A stretch of 53,521 nt of DNA, from assembly GCA_964601575.1 (NCBI GenBank), contig CAZROA010000048.1, positions 1 to 53,521 of the forward strand, in the 5' to 3' direction. The translations under genes were made by a program, and so were the position numbers. Positions 1 to 6,989 of this stretch are shown one piece after another. The DNA is from CAZKEG01 sp964601575. Its GTDB lineage: Bacteria > Desulfobacterota > Thermodesulfobacteria > Thermodesulfobacteriales > Thermodesulfatatoraceae. Each line of letters starts with the position of its first letter. The first letter of the stretch is position 1. Below the pieces are notes generated by a model. That model was not told the DNA's origin and made no database searches. It saw nothing but the letters and a program-made list of their open reading frames with translations.

Positions 1-192
1 CGGGTTTTCGACCTTTTGCACACCCACACCGCGTGGATGGCCGAAGACCTAAGCCGGGATATTTATGTCATTGAGAAAGCCGTCCAGGAACTCAAGGGCT
101 ATGGTAAGAGTAGAGAAGAAACCCAGGCCCCAAAAAGCAACGTGCCCAAAGAGGTACAAGACCAGGGGCCCGAAGTAGAAGGGGCCGCCTAG
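1..192 (+). CDS. C-terminal fragment of an unrecognised protein
   Basis: An open frame runs from the window edge and ends at TAG 190-192, giving the last 63 residues. The first half reads as an amphipathic helix (RVFDLLHTHTAWMAEDL...) and the tail is a Glu/Gln/Pro-rich low-complexity stretch. I recognise no family. Its stop codon shares the four bases CTAG with the stop of the convergent toxin gene on the other strand, and a strong terminator follows at once. The start lies outside the window. Confidence 0.6.
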   Translation, partial: RVFDLLHTHTAWMAEDLSRDIYVIEKAVQELKGYGKSREETQAPKSNVPKEVQDQGPEVEGAA

Positions 193-683
193 CACCATCC
201 CCTACCAGGCCCGGGCCTCTTCGGTCCGGGCTTTTTAAAAGACCGTTTTTGTAAGTGCTTCTTTAGAAAATAGGCCAGATTCAAAACAATTTCTCTTTTC
301 TGGGAAGGATCGCTTTTGGCCACTTCCTCGATCTTGCGGGCCAAGTCTATGGGCCTGCCGGTGTAAACTAGGTCTAGCTTCCTGAGGCAATTTACAATTA
401 CCTTGACCGAGGTTCTCTTGTTGCCGTCTTGAAAAGGGTGTTCCTTTACGATGAGGTAGGCCGCCAGTGAAACGAGTTCCACAAAGTCCGGCTTTCCTTC
501 ATCCTGAGCCAGATAAAAGGCGGCCTGCTCAATCTTTGCCCAAAGAGACTCCAAAAAGTCTGGCTTTAGGACCCCGAAGCTGCCTCCTTCTCTCTCTATA
601 GCCTTCTGGTTGAAGAGGATGAGAGTGGACTTAGCGAGGCAGTCCCTTAATGTGCGGCCAAATAGCTCAAAGCTTCTTTCCAT
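189..683 (-). CDS. Doc-like Fic-fold toxin
   Basis: A 164-residue Fic/Doc-fold protein. Residues 82-92 read HPFQDGNKRTS, the Fic motif in its Doc form, with Lys where AMP-transferring Fic proteins have Gly. Phage P1 Doc carries that form and phosphorylates EF-Tu, so translation arrest by the same chemistry is inferred. Upstream, FNQKAIEREGGSFGV matches the Doc N-terminal pattern. The ATG at 683 overlaps the antitoxin stop by 37 bases, has no clear Shine-Dalgarno, and no alternative start lies nearby, so translation is probably coupled to the antitoxin. The C-terminal 18 residues lie across a terminator of the opposite strand and are unlikely to be conserved. Confidence 0.85.
   Translation of the reverse strand: MERSFELFGRTLRDCLAKSTLILFNQKAIEREGGSFGVLKPDFLESLWAKIEQAAFYLAQDEGKPDFVELVSLAAYLIVKEHPFQDGNKRTSVKVIVNCLRKLDLVYTGRPIDLARKIEEVAKSDPSQKREIVLNLAYFLKKHLQKRSFKKPGPKRPGPGRGWC
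207..236 (+). terminator. Rho-independent terminator
   Basis: An 11-bp stem containing GCCCGG (209-214) and CCGGGC (226-231), with a five-base loop TCTTC and two G-T wobbles, is followed by TTTTT at 232-236. It ends the partial gene on the plus strand. The convergent Doc-like gene reads through the same bases as its C-terminal Lys/Pro/Gly-rich tail. Confidence 0.8.
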
Positions 684-1162
684 TCGGGGGTGGAGAGCTC
701 TATCTCTGTTTCCTCTACATCCTTGAGAGCCTTGGCCACTTCCACTAGATCAATTCTTTCATAGGGGGAAAGAGTAAGTCTCATCGGATCGGTTTGGTAG
801 ACATACTCCACAAAAACTTTGAAATCAGTCCTCGGGTCCGGAATCTTGGCCACGATTTCTTGGATCAATTTTCTAACCTGTGGAGAAACATTGGCGGGAG
901 TCCAATCTTTGAGCCTAACAAGCCTCTTCTCCCCAGCTTCCACGATCTCGAATAGTTCAGGATAAGCCTTGGCGCAATTCAGAACATCCCAGAGGAAAGG
1001 CCCGTGATTTTGGCGCTTCCACTTAAGACCGCTTACAGAACACCCCCACCTTTTAGCGGCCTCCCAGTCTACCAAGAAAACCATCTTGGTAAGGGCCGCA
1101 TTATAAAGCTCCCCGTAATGGGAGAGGATTTCTTTGATGATTTCTCTTAGCTTCACACGCAT
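647..1162 (-). CDS. Panacea-domain (SocA/DUF4065-like) antitoxin
   Basis: A 171-residue protein starting MRVKLREIIKEIL. Residues 1-70, including ALTKMVFLVDWEAAKRWG and KRQNHGPF, have the character of the Panacea domain, an antitoxin fold known to pair with many unrelated toxins. The gene lies directly upstream of, and overlaps, the Doc-like toxin, which is the usual antitoxin-first order. The open frame extends to 1297, but ATG 1162 is chosen because a near-consensus promoter and palindrome lie immediately upstream (1175-1218), GGA sits eight to nine bases before the ATG, and the extra upstream residues are low-complexity Gly/Trp/Pro. Neutralisation of the Doc partner is inferred from context. 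Confidence 0.8.
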   Translation of the reverse strand: MRVKLREIIKEILSHYGELYNAALTKMVFLVDWEAAKRWGCSVSGLKWKRQNHGPFLWDVLNCAKAYPELFEIVEAGEKRLVRLKDWTPANVSPQVRKLIQEIVAKIPDPRTDFKVFVEYVYQTDPMRLTLSPYERIDLVEVAKALKDVEETEIELSTPEWKEALSYLAAH

Positions 1163-1174
1163 TGGGTAAATTCC

Positions 1175-1192
1175 AATGTCTTTTTTGACATT
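1175..1192. promoter_or_regulatory. Candidate autoregulatory operator
   Basis: A perfect inverted repeat, AATGTC-TTTTTT-GACATT, overlaps the -10 box and the predicted transcription start of the toxin-antitoxin promoter. A repressor bound here would block RNA polymerase, as in conditional regulation of other toxin-antitoxin operons. The binding protein is unknown, since Panacea proteins do not always carry an obvious DNA-binding domain. Confidence 0.5.
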
Positions 1193-1218
1193 ATCGTGTT
1201 TATCTATTCTACAGTCAA
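1190..1218 (-). promoter_or_regulatory. Promoter of the antitoxin-toxin operon
   Basis: On the minus strand, TTGACT (1218-1213) and GATAAT (1195-1190) are separated by exactly 17 bases, predicting a start near 1183, some 20 bases before the antitoxin ATG. Confidence 0.65.
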
Positions 1219-1366
1219 GACTTTTGGGCCCGGGCCTTTTGTTACCGCCGCCACCCCACCACGGCCCAGATGTAATGACCCCCTGTTTTTTGCACAACTT
1301 AAGCTGCTATTATCATTGCCTTTGCTGGTGCCTGTCTCCACCAATTTATGAAGGGTTCAGGCTTGC

Positions 1367-1911
1367 TCATCTCCATAACCCTTTACCTTGGCTTCTAGCC
1401 TCTCTCTGGGCCTTGAGAAGCCGTTCAACGTATTTCACATTGGGTGGAACTGTATAGACAACCGCCCACCCTTCGCGGACAAGCCTTTCGTTTAGCATTT
1501 CACCGCTGGGCAGCCACACATAACCCAGGACCCGGCCATAACGGTCCAGAATCTGGACGTCCAATTCAAGGACAACTTTGGTCCCTGGAGGGGCTAAGCT
1601 TTTAGTTAGGGCCTTGGCCCTCTTGCCAAGCGCAATCACTTCGCCGATAGAAGTGCGCCAGTTCCTGGCTTGCTTTCTAGCCCTTCTGTTTGGGCGGCTC
1701 TCGGGTGTGTCAATGCCGATGAGGCGCACCTTGATATAACACCTTTGTTAAGCCTTAACCAAAGGGTGTCGCCGTCAACTATTCTTACCACTTGGGCTGA
1801 AACTTTTTCATTAGGTAGGAACGAAACATGGGGACACTTGGGGAGCTTGGCCGAAAAAGTCAGGGCTGGAAGAAAGATCAGAATAAAGAAGATCAAGAGT
1901 ACTCTTTTCAT
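1367..1911 (-). pseudogene. Secreted thermonuclease (SNase family), frameshifted
   Basis: Two overlapping minus-strand frames together make one staphylococcal-nuclease-like protein. The first (1911 to about 1740) has a signal peptide, MKRVLLIFFILIFLPALTFSA, followed by VVRIVDGDTLWLRLNKGV. The second (about 1735 to 1367) continues IKVRLIGIDTPESRP and DRYGRVLGYVW to the end. Catalytic equivalents of SNase Arg35, Glu43 and Arg87 are all in the second part. Joining the frames needs one extra base near 1738-1742, where GTTATATC would read properly as GTTTATATC. Neither part alone makes a complete enzyme. It is either a recent pseudogene or a base-call error. AAGG lies just upstream of ATG 1911. 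Confidence 0.75.
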
Positions 1912-1960
1912 AGCCTTATTTTCGGAGTTAACAGGCTGCGTATTAAAGACTGGCTTTGAT

Positions 1961-1989
1961 ATTATACCTTATAAGGCTTTATCACGGAA
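1961..1989 (-). promoter_or_regulatory. Putative promoter of the thermonuclease gene
   Basis: A perfect TATAAT (1966-1961, minus strand) lies 17 bases from TTCCGT (1989-1984), a weak -35. The 10-bp palindrome CCTTATAAGG sits next to the -10 box. The start would be about 40 bases before the nuclease ATG. Confidence 0.45.
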
Positions 1990-2234
1990 ATTTTCGGCGT
2001 AAATCAAGAAATCTCTAAAAAAATTCTTTTGAAGCTAATGGAAGATTTTGGTAAGCAATTTTGTATCAGGTCTGAGGGGGAAAAGAATTAGGTTTAAAAA
2101 CAATCCGCTAGGACTGAAATTAGTGAATCCCCCGGGGTTCTCCTTCGGTAATTTGTATCTGATTCAGTGCACGGCCTTTAGTACTAAGATTTTTATCACT
2201 ATTGATTATTTAGATGCTACATAACACCGAACTT

Positions 2235-2251
2235 TTGGATATAGAGCTGCA
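2235..2251 (+). promoter_or_regulatory. Candidate sigma-54 (-24/-12) promoter
   Basis: TTGGATATAGAGCTGCA has the invariant GG (2237-2238) and GC (2249-2250) separated by ten bases, with TTGG at -24 and CTGCA at -12 against the consensus TTGGCACG-N4-TTGCA. It is the only such site noted upstream of the PEP-CTERM gene. PEP-CTERM genes in other bacteria are often controlled by the PrsK/PrsR pair acting through sigma-54, which makes this placement meaningful. The site is a partial match and its role is inferred. Confidence 0.4.
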
Positions 2252-2305
2252 CAGGTTATGGTATTTCTTGCAATATAAAAATCAAATTAAGACAAAATAA
2301 GATAT

Positions 2306-2330
2306 AGGAGGTGAATTTATGTGTATGTAA
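2306..2330 (+). other. Three-codon minigene with perfect Shine-Dalgarno
   Basis: AGGAGGTGA (2306-2314) is followed five bases later by ATG TGT ATG TAA (2319-2330), a frame encoding only Met-Cys-Met. It lies in the presumed 5' leader of the PEP-CTERM gene. It could be a leader peptide, a ribosome-occupancy signal, or the decayed start of a lost gene. Confidence 0.35.
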
Positions 2331-2417
2331 ATTGTAATTAAAAATATACAAAAATTAAGATTAAAAATAAAGACTTCTCAAAAATTCAATGATAATTTAT
2401 GAAAACAGGAGATAAAA

Positions 2418-3140
2418 ATGATAAACATTAACATTTTTGCACATGCAAGAAACATTAAAATAATAGATAGTAGTATATTGGTATTGGTTTTGGTATTAGT
2501 TTCATTTATTAATATATTACTCGGTTCATTACCATTGCAAGCTAAGACGCTTCCGGTTTATGGTTATGCTGATGTAGTGTTGGATTTTTATGATAGTGGA
2601 GCTGGGCCAATGCCAGGACCTTATGGAGGTACTTGGAATGGATATACCGGAAATTTTCCTATACCAGTTAGCCTAGACGTCGTACTTGGAAATGATCCAG
2701 GTTATCCAGGTAATTTTGCTGATTTTTTATCCCTACCTACCGGCTCATACATTGTTGTGGGGTTTGTAGACGAAACAATTATTGATGGTCCGGGTAATGA
2801 TATTTTCATTAGCGAAGTTGGTGCGGCAGGGGAAAAAGCAGATGTGTTTGTTAGCGCAGATCTTATCAATTTTACATTTTTAGGAACCGCGATCGATGAT
2901 GTTACGACAGCATTTGATTTATCATCAATTGGTTTTACGAGTTCGGTTCAAGCAATAAAAATTGTAGGATTAGATAGTTTAGGAGGTTCTCCAGGTTTTG
3001 ATATAATGAATATTCAAGTATTACCCAATAGTATAGGTCCTCCCCCTGCTCCTATCCCCGAGCCAAGTACTATATTTCTTTTGGTCTGTGGATCAGTTGG
3101 CGTCTTTTTCTTTCACCGTAAAGCTGTAAGGAAACAATAA
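2418..3140 (+). CDS. PEP-CTERM sorting domain protein
   Basis: A 240-residue exported protein. Residues 18-43 form an N-terminal signal segment (SSILVLVLVLVSFINILLGS, cleaved near LQA-KT). The mature part is rich in Gly, Asp, Pro and aromatic residues and looks like a beta-rich extracellular domain. The C-terminus is a textbook PEP-CTERM signal: PEPS (residues about 216-219), a hydrophobic helix IFLLVCGSVGVFFF, and the basic tail HRKAVRKQ. Such proteins are processed by an exosortase/archaeosortase and usually belong to exopolysaccharide or biofilm systems; no exosortase lies in this window. AGGAG lies seven bases before the ATG. The AT-rich codon use differs sharply from that of neighbours, suggesting transfer. 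Confidence 0.88.
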   Translation: MININIFAHARNIKIIDSSILVLVLVLVSFINILLGSLPLQAKTLPVYGYADVVLDFYDSGAGPMPGPYGGTWNGYTGNFPIPVSLDVVLGNDPGYPGNFADFLSLPTGSYIVVGFVDETIIDGPGNDIFISEVGAAGEKADVFVSADLINFTFLGTAIDDVTTAFDLSSIGFTSSVQAIKIVGLDSLGGSPGFDIMNIQVLPNSIGPPPAPIPEPSTIFLLVCGSVGVFFFHRKAVRKQ

Positions 3141-3141
3141 C

Positions 3142-3234
3142 TATTAATGGGAACATTTTGCTCAACATTCGGCCCCTTGGCCATCAAGGCTTCCTGATTT
3201 TCTGATGTCGGGTCTTTAAATGACCCCATTAATA
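3142..3234. repeat. 93-bp segment with 10-bp terminal inverted repeats
   Basis: TATTAATGGG (3142-3151) and CCCATTAATA (3225-3234) are exact inverted repeats bounding a segment that begins directly after the PEP-CTERM stop codon. Inside are GGGTC and GACCC (about 3210-3227) and CCTTGGCCATCAAGG (about 3176-3190), so the transcript could fold extensively. It could be an mRNA 3' structure or a small non-autonomous element; no flanking target duplication was established. Confidence 0.35.
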
Positions 3235-3244
3235 ATTAAGTTTT

Positions 3245-3280
3245 TCGGGGCTGGGTCAAGACCCGGCCTCGAAAGTTTTT
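3245..3280 (+). terminator. Rho-independent terminator after the PEP-CTERM gene
   Basis: TCGGGGCTGGGTC (3245-3257) pairs with GACCCGGCCTCGA (3260-3272), a stem of about eleven to thirteen base pairs with two wobbles, followed by AAGTTTTT. It is preceded by AGTTTTT on the other side and could work in both directions. Confidence 0.7.
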
Positions 3281-3540
3281 AGAAATTTGCTCTCCCAAAA
3301 ATTATCTATCTTCAAAGTAACCGGGATAGTGGCCTATATGATCCTTGCTCGCTACCAGCGATGAGGCTCGTATTAGCTTGTGAGCGATTTTATCTCAGGA
3401 AAGCCAAATCAGTAAGCATGAAAAGGACCACAGAAGGGAAATATAGCGTTCTCAGGCTATGTTTTTTCTCTTGGGTGGGAAATAGGTGGGAAAAATCTTT
3501 TCCTACCAAAAACCCTCTTCACTGAAACCCTTAGAAAGAC
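3281..3540. other. Intergenic stretch, small hairpins only
   Basis: No coding frame of note. TCGCTACCAGCGA (about 3347-3359) is a short hairpin. ATAGC (3443-3447) and GCTAT (3456-3460) followed by GTTTTTT resemble a weak plus-strand terminator, leaving room for a small RNA between 3281 and 3467, but I see no good promoter for one. Confidence 0.3.
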
Positions 3541-3618
3541 TGGGGTGACCGGTGGGATTTGAACCCACGATCCCCGGGGCCACAGCCCGGTGCTCTGACC
3601 AACTGAGCTACGGTCACC
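3541..3618 (-). tRNA. tRNA-His (GTG)
   Basis: The minus strand folds as a cloverleaf: acceptor GTGACCG/CGGTCAC, D arm GCTCAGTTGGTCAGAGC, anticodon arm CCGGG-CTGTGGC-CCCGG with anticodon GTG, T arm GTGGG-TTCAAAT-CCCAC, then C73 and an encoded CCA. An extra encoded G at position -1 can pair with C73, the identity mark of tRNA-His. Confidence 0.95.
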
Positions 3619-3632
3619 ACTGAGGTGTAAAA

Positions 3633-3660
3633 AATTTACCTTATTTTTCTCCACTTTCAA
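3633..3660 (-). promoter_or_regulatory. Promoter of tRNA-His
   Basis: On the minus strand TTGAAA (3660-3655), a 16-base spacer and TAAATT (3638-3633) lie just ahead of the tRNA, predicting a start about eight bases upstream of the mature 5' end. Confidence 0.55.
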
Positions 3661-3742
3661 GATTCCCTTCCAAAAGCCCTGGACAGATTATCCTTGCCAA
3701 AGATCTTTTAAGAAAATCAGTCCCTGTGACGAAACGCTTTAC

Positions 3743-5254
3743 GTGTTAGCTAAGGCTTATACCGCAGCGGTCATCGGGGTGGAGGCCTTTCTGGTCGAAG
3801 TAGAAGTAGATATTTCCTATGGTCTCCCGGGTTTTAGTTTGGTAGGGCTTCCGGATGGAGCAGTCAAGGAGAGTAAGGAACGCCTGCGGGCAGCCATCAA
3901 AAACGGTGGTTACGAGTTCCCCACCCAGAAGATCACCGTGAATTTGGCCCCGGCAGACGTCAAAAAGGAAGGAACCGGATTTGACCTACCCATTGCTGCT
4001 GCCCTCTTGGCCGCCACCGGGGTCCTTTCACAAGAAAGCCTCCTGGGATCGCTCCTCATTGGTGAACTCTCCCTTGACGGACAATTGAAACCAGCCCGTG
4101 GGATTTTACCCATCGCCCTCAAGGCCCAAAAAGAAGGGTTTTCTCTGGTCGTTCCTCGAGAAAACGCCGCCGAAGCTGCCCTAGTCAAAGATCTACGGAT
4201 CATTCCGGCTCGAAGCTTGGCCGAGATGGTCGAGATCCTTTCCGGACGGAGACCAATAGAAAAGATCTCTTTTTCCGAATCAGGAGAAGAGACTTTTCTT
4301 GAAGATCTAACTGATATCTGCGGTCAAGAACACGCCAAAAGGGCCCTTGAAATAGCCGCTGCCGGCGGCCATAACTTGCTCTTCATTGGTCCACCGGGCA
4401 GTGGCAAAACCATGCTGGCGAGAAGACTCCCGACCATCCTCCCACCCATGAGTTATGAGGAGGCCTTGGAGACCAGCCGTATTTACAGTGTGGCTGGGTT
4501 ACTTACCCGAGACCGCCCCTTGCTTCAGAATCGGCCCTTTCGGGCACCGCATCATTCCATCTCAGATGCCGGGCTTATCGGCGGAGGCACAAATCCCCGG
4601 CCAGGTGAGGTCTCCCTGGCCCACAACGGAGTACTTTTCCTTGATGAATTACCGGAGTTCCGACGAAACGTCCTAGAGGCCCTGCGCCAACCCCTTGAGG
4701 AAGGCCTGGTTACCATCGCTCGTTCAGCCATCACCGTGACCTATCCAGCCCGTTTTTGCCTCATCGCCGCCATGAACCCGTGTAAATGCGGCTACTTCGG
4801 AGATCGTTCCCGGCCTTGCCAATGCAGCCCTCAGGAGGTTCGACGTTATCGTAACAAGATCTCTGGCCCGTTGCTCGATCGCCTCGATCTCCATGTAGAG
4901 GTCCCCACGGTAAAATATCAAGAACTTGGAGAAGAGAGACGAGGTGAGACCTCGGCAACGATACGTAAGAGAGTCAAGGCCGCCAGGACAAGGCAACTGG
5001 CCCGGTTTGGCACACCCAAGAGGTTAAATGCCCACCTTACCTCCGCAGAGATCACCCGTTATTGTCACCTGAAGGCTAAAGACCGAGAGCTCCTTGAAAA
5101 GGCTTGTGAGCGCCTGCGCCTTTCCGCCAGGGCTTATCACCGCATTCTCAAGGTGGCTCGGACCATTGCGGACCTTGAAGATAGCAACGAGATACAGACC
5201 CCTCATCTCCTTGAGGCCATCCAATATCGGGCCCTTGATCGCCCATTACTATAG
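3743..5254 (+). CDS. yifB: YifB/ComM-family Mg-chelatase-like AAA+ ATPase
   Basis: 503 residues, the normal family length. The N-terminal 170 residues form the ChlI-like Lon-protease-fold domain (LAKAYTAAVIGVEAFLVEVEVDIS, GLPGFSLVGLPDGAVKESKERLR). The AAA+ module has Walker A GPPGSGKT (216-223) and Walker B VLFLDELPEF (297-306), followed by a cysteine cluster (C347, C349, C359, C361) that may bind metal. The C-terminal Mg_chelatase_C helical domain follows. The ComM branch is a branch-migration helicase in natural transformation; whether this copy has that role is inferred. The GTG start at 3743 matches the conserved beginning of the family, though no strong ribosome site precedes it. Confidence 0.93.
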   Translation: MLAKAYTAAVIGVEAFLVEVEVDISYGLPGFSLVGLPDGAVKESKERLRAAIKNGGYEFPTQKITVNLAPADVKKEGTGFDLPIAAALLAATGVLSQESLLGSLLIGELSLDGQLKPARGILPIALKAQKEGFSLVVPRENAAEAALVKDLRIIPARSLAEMVEILSGRRPIEKISFSESGEETFLEDLTDICGQEHAKRALEIAAAGGHNLLFIGPPGSGKTMLARRLPTILPPMSYEEALETSRIYSVAGLLTRDRPLLQNRPFRAPHHSISDAGLIGGGTNPRPGEVSLAHNGVLFLDELPEFRRNVLEALRQPLEEGLVTIARSAITVTYPARFCLIAAMNPCKCGYFGDRSRPCQCSPQEVRRYRNKISGPLLDRLDLHVEVPTVKYQELGEERRGETSATIRKRVKAARTRQLARFGTPKRLNAHLTSAEITRYCHLKAKDRELLEKACERLRLSARAYHRILKVARTIADLEDSNEIQTPHLLEAIQYRALDRPLL

Positions 5255-5329
5255 ATTTTTTCCTTGATCATCGAATCATTTCGGGCTTTCATATCGCTAC
5301 AGAAAATCAGTATGGATTCGGAGGGAACG

Positions 5330-6988
5330 ATGAAGAGTGATCTGGTCAAAAAGGGTATCGAACGGGCCCCACACCGTTCTTTGCTTAAGGCTTCGGGTTT
5401 TACCAACGAGGAATTACGTCGTCCTTTGATCGGGATTGCCAATTCTTTTAACGAAATCATCCCCGGACACGTCCATTTGCGGCAAATCGTCGAGGCGGTA
5501 AAGGCAGGGGTTCGCATGGCCGGAGGCACTCCCATGGAATTCGGAGTCATCGGTGTCTGCGATGGTGTGGCCATGAACCATGACGGGATGCGGTATTCGT
5601 TAGTCTCCCGGGAAATCATTGCTGATTCAGTGGAAATTATGGCCCGGGCCCATGCCTTTGATGCCTTAGTCCTGGTCCCCAACTGCGACAAGATCATCCC
5701 CGGTATGTTGATGGCTGCCCTACGCCTTAATATTCCCGCCATCATCGTTTCCGGCGGTCCCATGCTTACCGGAACTTTCAAAGGAGAAAAAGTCAATCTT
5801 ATTTCCGTCTTCGAGGCTATCGGTAAGGTCCGACGAGGGGAAATGACCGAGGAAGAACTTTGCGAATTGGAAGATGTGGCTTGTCCTACCTGTGGCTCAT
5901 GCGCCGGGATGTTTACGGCCAATTCCATGAATTGTTTGACCGAAGCCTTGGGCCTGGGGCTCCCGGGAAACGGCACCATTCCAGCCATTAGTTCTGCCCG
6001 AGTTCGGCTGGCCAAATTGGCTGGAATGAAGATCATGGAACTCTTGAAAAAGAATCTGACCCCAAGGAAGATCGCCACCGAAGCCGCCTTTCGTAATGCC
6101 ATCGCCGTAGACATGGCCTTGGGATGCTCAACCAACACCGTTCTTCATTTACCAGCCATTGCCCGTGAGGCCGGGGTCTCGCTTCCCTTAAAACTCTTTG
6201 ATGAGCTTTCTCGAAAAACCCCTTGTCTTTGTCATCTCATCCCTGCTGGGCCTTATAGCTTGGCCGAACTCCACGAAGCCGGGGGTATCCCCGGAGTAAT
6301 GTCTGAACTGGCCAAGGCGGGGTTGATCCACAAGCGGGTGAAGACGGTCACTGGAAAGACGGTAGGGGAGAACCTCAAACAGGCCAAGGTCTTTGATCAC
6401 GAAATAATCAGACCTATTGATCAACCCTACCGACCCGAAGGCGGTATCGCTATTTTATGGGGAAATCTCGCCCCCGAGGGTTCGGTAGTCAAGGCCAGTG
6501 CCGTGGCCCCGGAAATGCTCCACCACGAAGGACCAGCCAGGGTTTTTGATTCCGAAGAGGAGGCCTACGAGGCCATCCTTTCCCAAAAGATCAAACCAGG
6601 TGATGTAATCGTCATCCGTTACGAAGGTCCAAAGGGTGGTCCGGGGATGAGGGAGATGCTTTCACCCACCTCGGCTATTATTGGTATGGGCCTCGGACGC
6701 TCGGTGGCCCTGCTTACCGATGGTCGTTTTAGTGGTGGAACCCAAGGGGCCTGCGTGGGCCATATCTCTCCCGAAGCAGCAGAGGGCGGACCTATTGCTC
6801 TAGTGGAAGAAGGCGATCTCATCGAGATCGACATCCCCAGGCGACGTCTGGTCCTTAAGGTTTCGGAGGGAGAGTTAGAAAAACGCCGCAAGGCTTGGAA
6901 ACCTCCAAAGAAAAAACTTTCCGGAGTCCTTGCCCGTTACGCTAAGCTGGTTACCTCTGGAGCCAAAGGGGCTGTGCTAGAAGAGTAA
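5330..6988 (+). CDS. ilvD: Dihydroxyacid dehydratase
   Basis: Catalyses dehydration of 2,3-dihydroxy-isovalerate and 2,3-dihydroxy-3-methylvalerate in valine and isoleucine synthesis, using a cytoplasmic Fe-S cluster. The chosen ATG (5330) has GGAGGG eight bases upstream and gives 552 residues, the family norm; the frame stays open further upstream to 5264 without conservation. Candidate cluster cysteines are C77 (VCDGVAMNHDGM), C119 (NCDKIIPGM) and C191 (CPTCGSCAGMFTANSMNC). The C-terminal domain carries the usual LTDGRFSGGTQG. No other branched-chain genes are adjacent; a PfkB kinase follows after one base. Confidence 0.96.
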   Translation: MKSDLVKKGIERAPHRSLLKASGFTNEELRRPLIGIANSFNEIIPGHVHLRQIVEAVKAGVRMAGGTPMEFGVIGVCDGVAMNHDGMRYSLVSREIIADSVEIMARAHAFDALVLVPNCDKIIPGMLMAALRLNIPAIIVSGGPMLTGTFKGEKVNLISVFEAIGKVRRGEMTEEELCELEDVACPTCGSCAGMFTANSMNCLTEALGLGLPGNGTIPAISSARVRLAKLAGMKIMELLKKNLTPRKIATEAAFRNAIAVDMALGCSTNTVLHLPAIAREAGVSLPLKLFDELSRKTPCLCHLIPAGPYSLAELHEAGGIPGVMSELAKAGLIHKRVKTVTGKTVGENLKQAKVFDHEIIRPIDQPYRPEGGIAILWGNLAPEGSVVKASAVAPEMLHHEGPARVFDSEEEAYEAILSQKIKPGDVIVIRYEGPKGGPGMREMLSPTSAIIGMGLGRSVALLTDGRFSGGTQGACVGHISPEAAEGGPIALVEEGDLIEIDIPRRRLVLKVSEGELEKRRKAWKPPKKKLSGVLARYAKLVTSGAKGAVLEE

Positions 6989-6989
6989 A

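Larger units (their letters stand above)
1990..2417. other. AT-rich intergenic stretch before the PEP-CTERM gene
   Basis: No convincing gene is present. From about 2170 onward the base composition becomes strikingly AT-rich compared with the surrounding coding DNA. The stretch holds the possible sigma-54 site at 2235-2251 and a strong Shine-Dalgarno followed by a three-codon frame at 2306-2330, both listed separately. A short GC palindrome, AATCCCCCGGGGTT, lies near 2125-2140. Confidence 0.5.

Noticed and set aside
647..1297. N-terminally longer form of the Panacea protein
   Set aside because: The extra 45 residues cover the promoter and operator and are low-complexity; ATG 1162 fits better.
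2254..2272. Second sigma-54-like site ending TTGCA
   Set aside because: GG to GC spacing is eight or fourteen bases, so only the site at 2235-2251 was kept.
3457..3660. Minus-strand 67-residue frame over tRNA-His, and a similar one over tRNA-Gly (27286-27570)
   Set aside because: Both translate through tRNA genes, giving the well-known spurious GRxxxFxSRCPL-like or SxVQIPPVTP-like peptides.
5203..6138. Minus-strand 311-residue frame opposite ilvD
   Set aside because: A shadow of the conserved ilvD gene, Ser/Met/Ile-rich without domain features.
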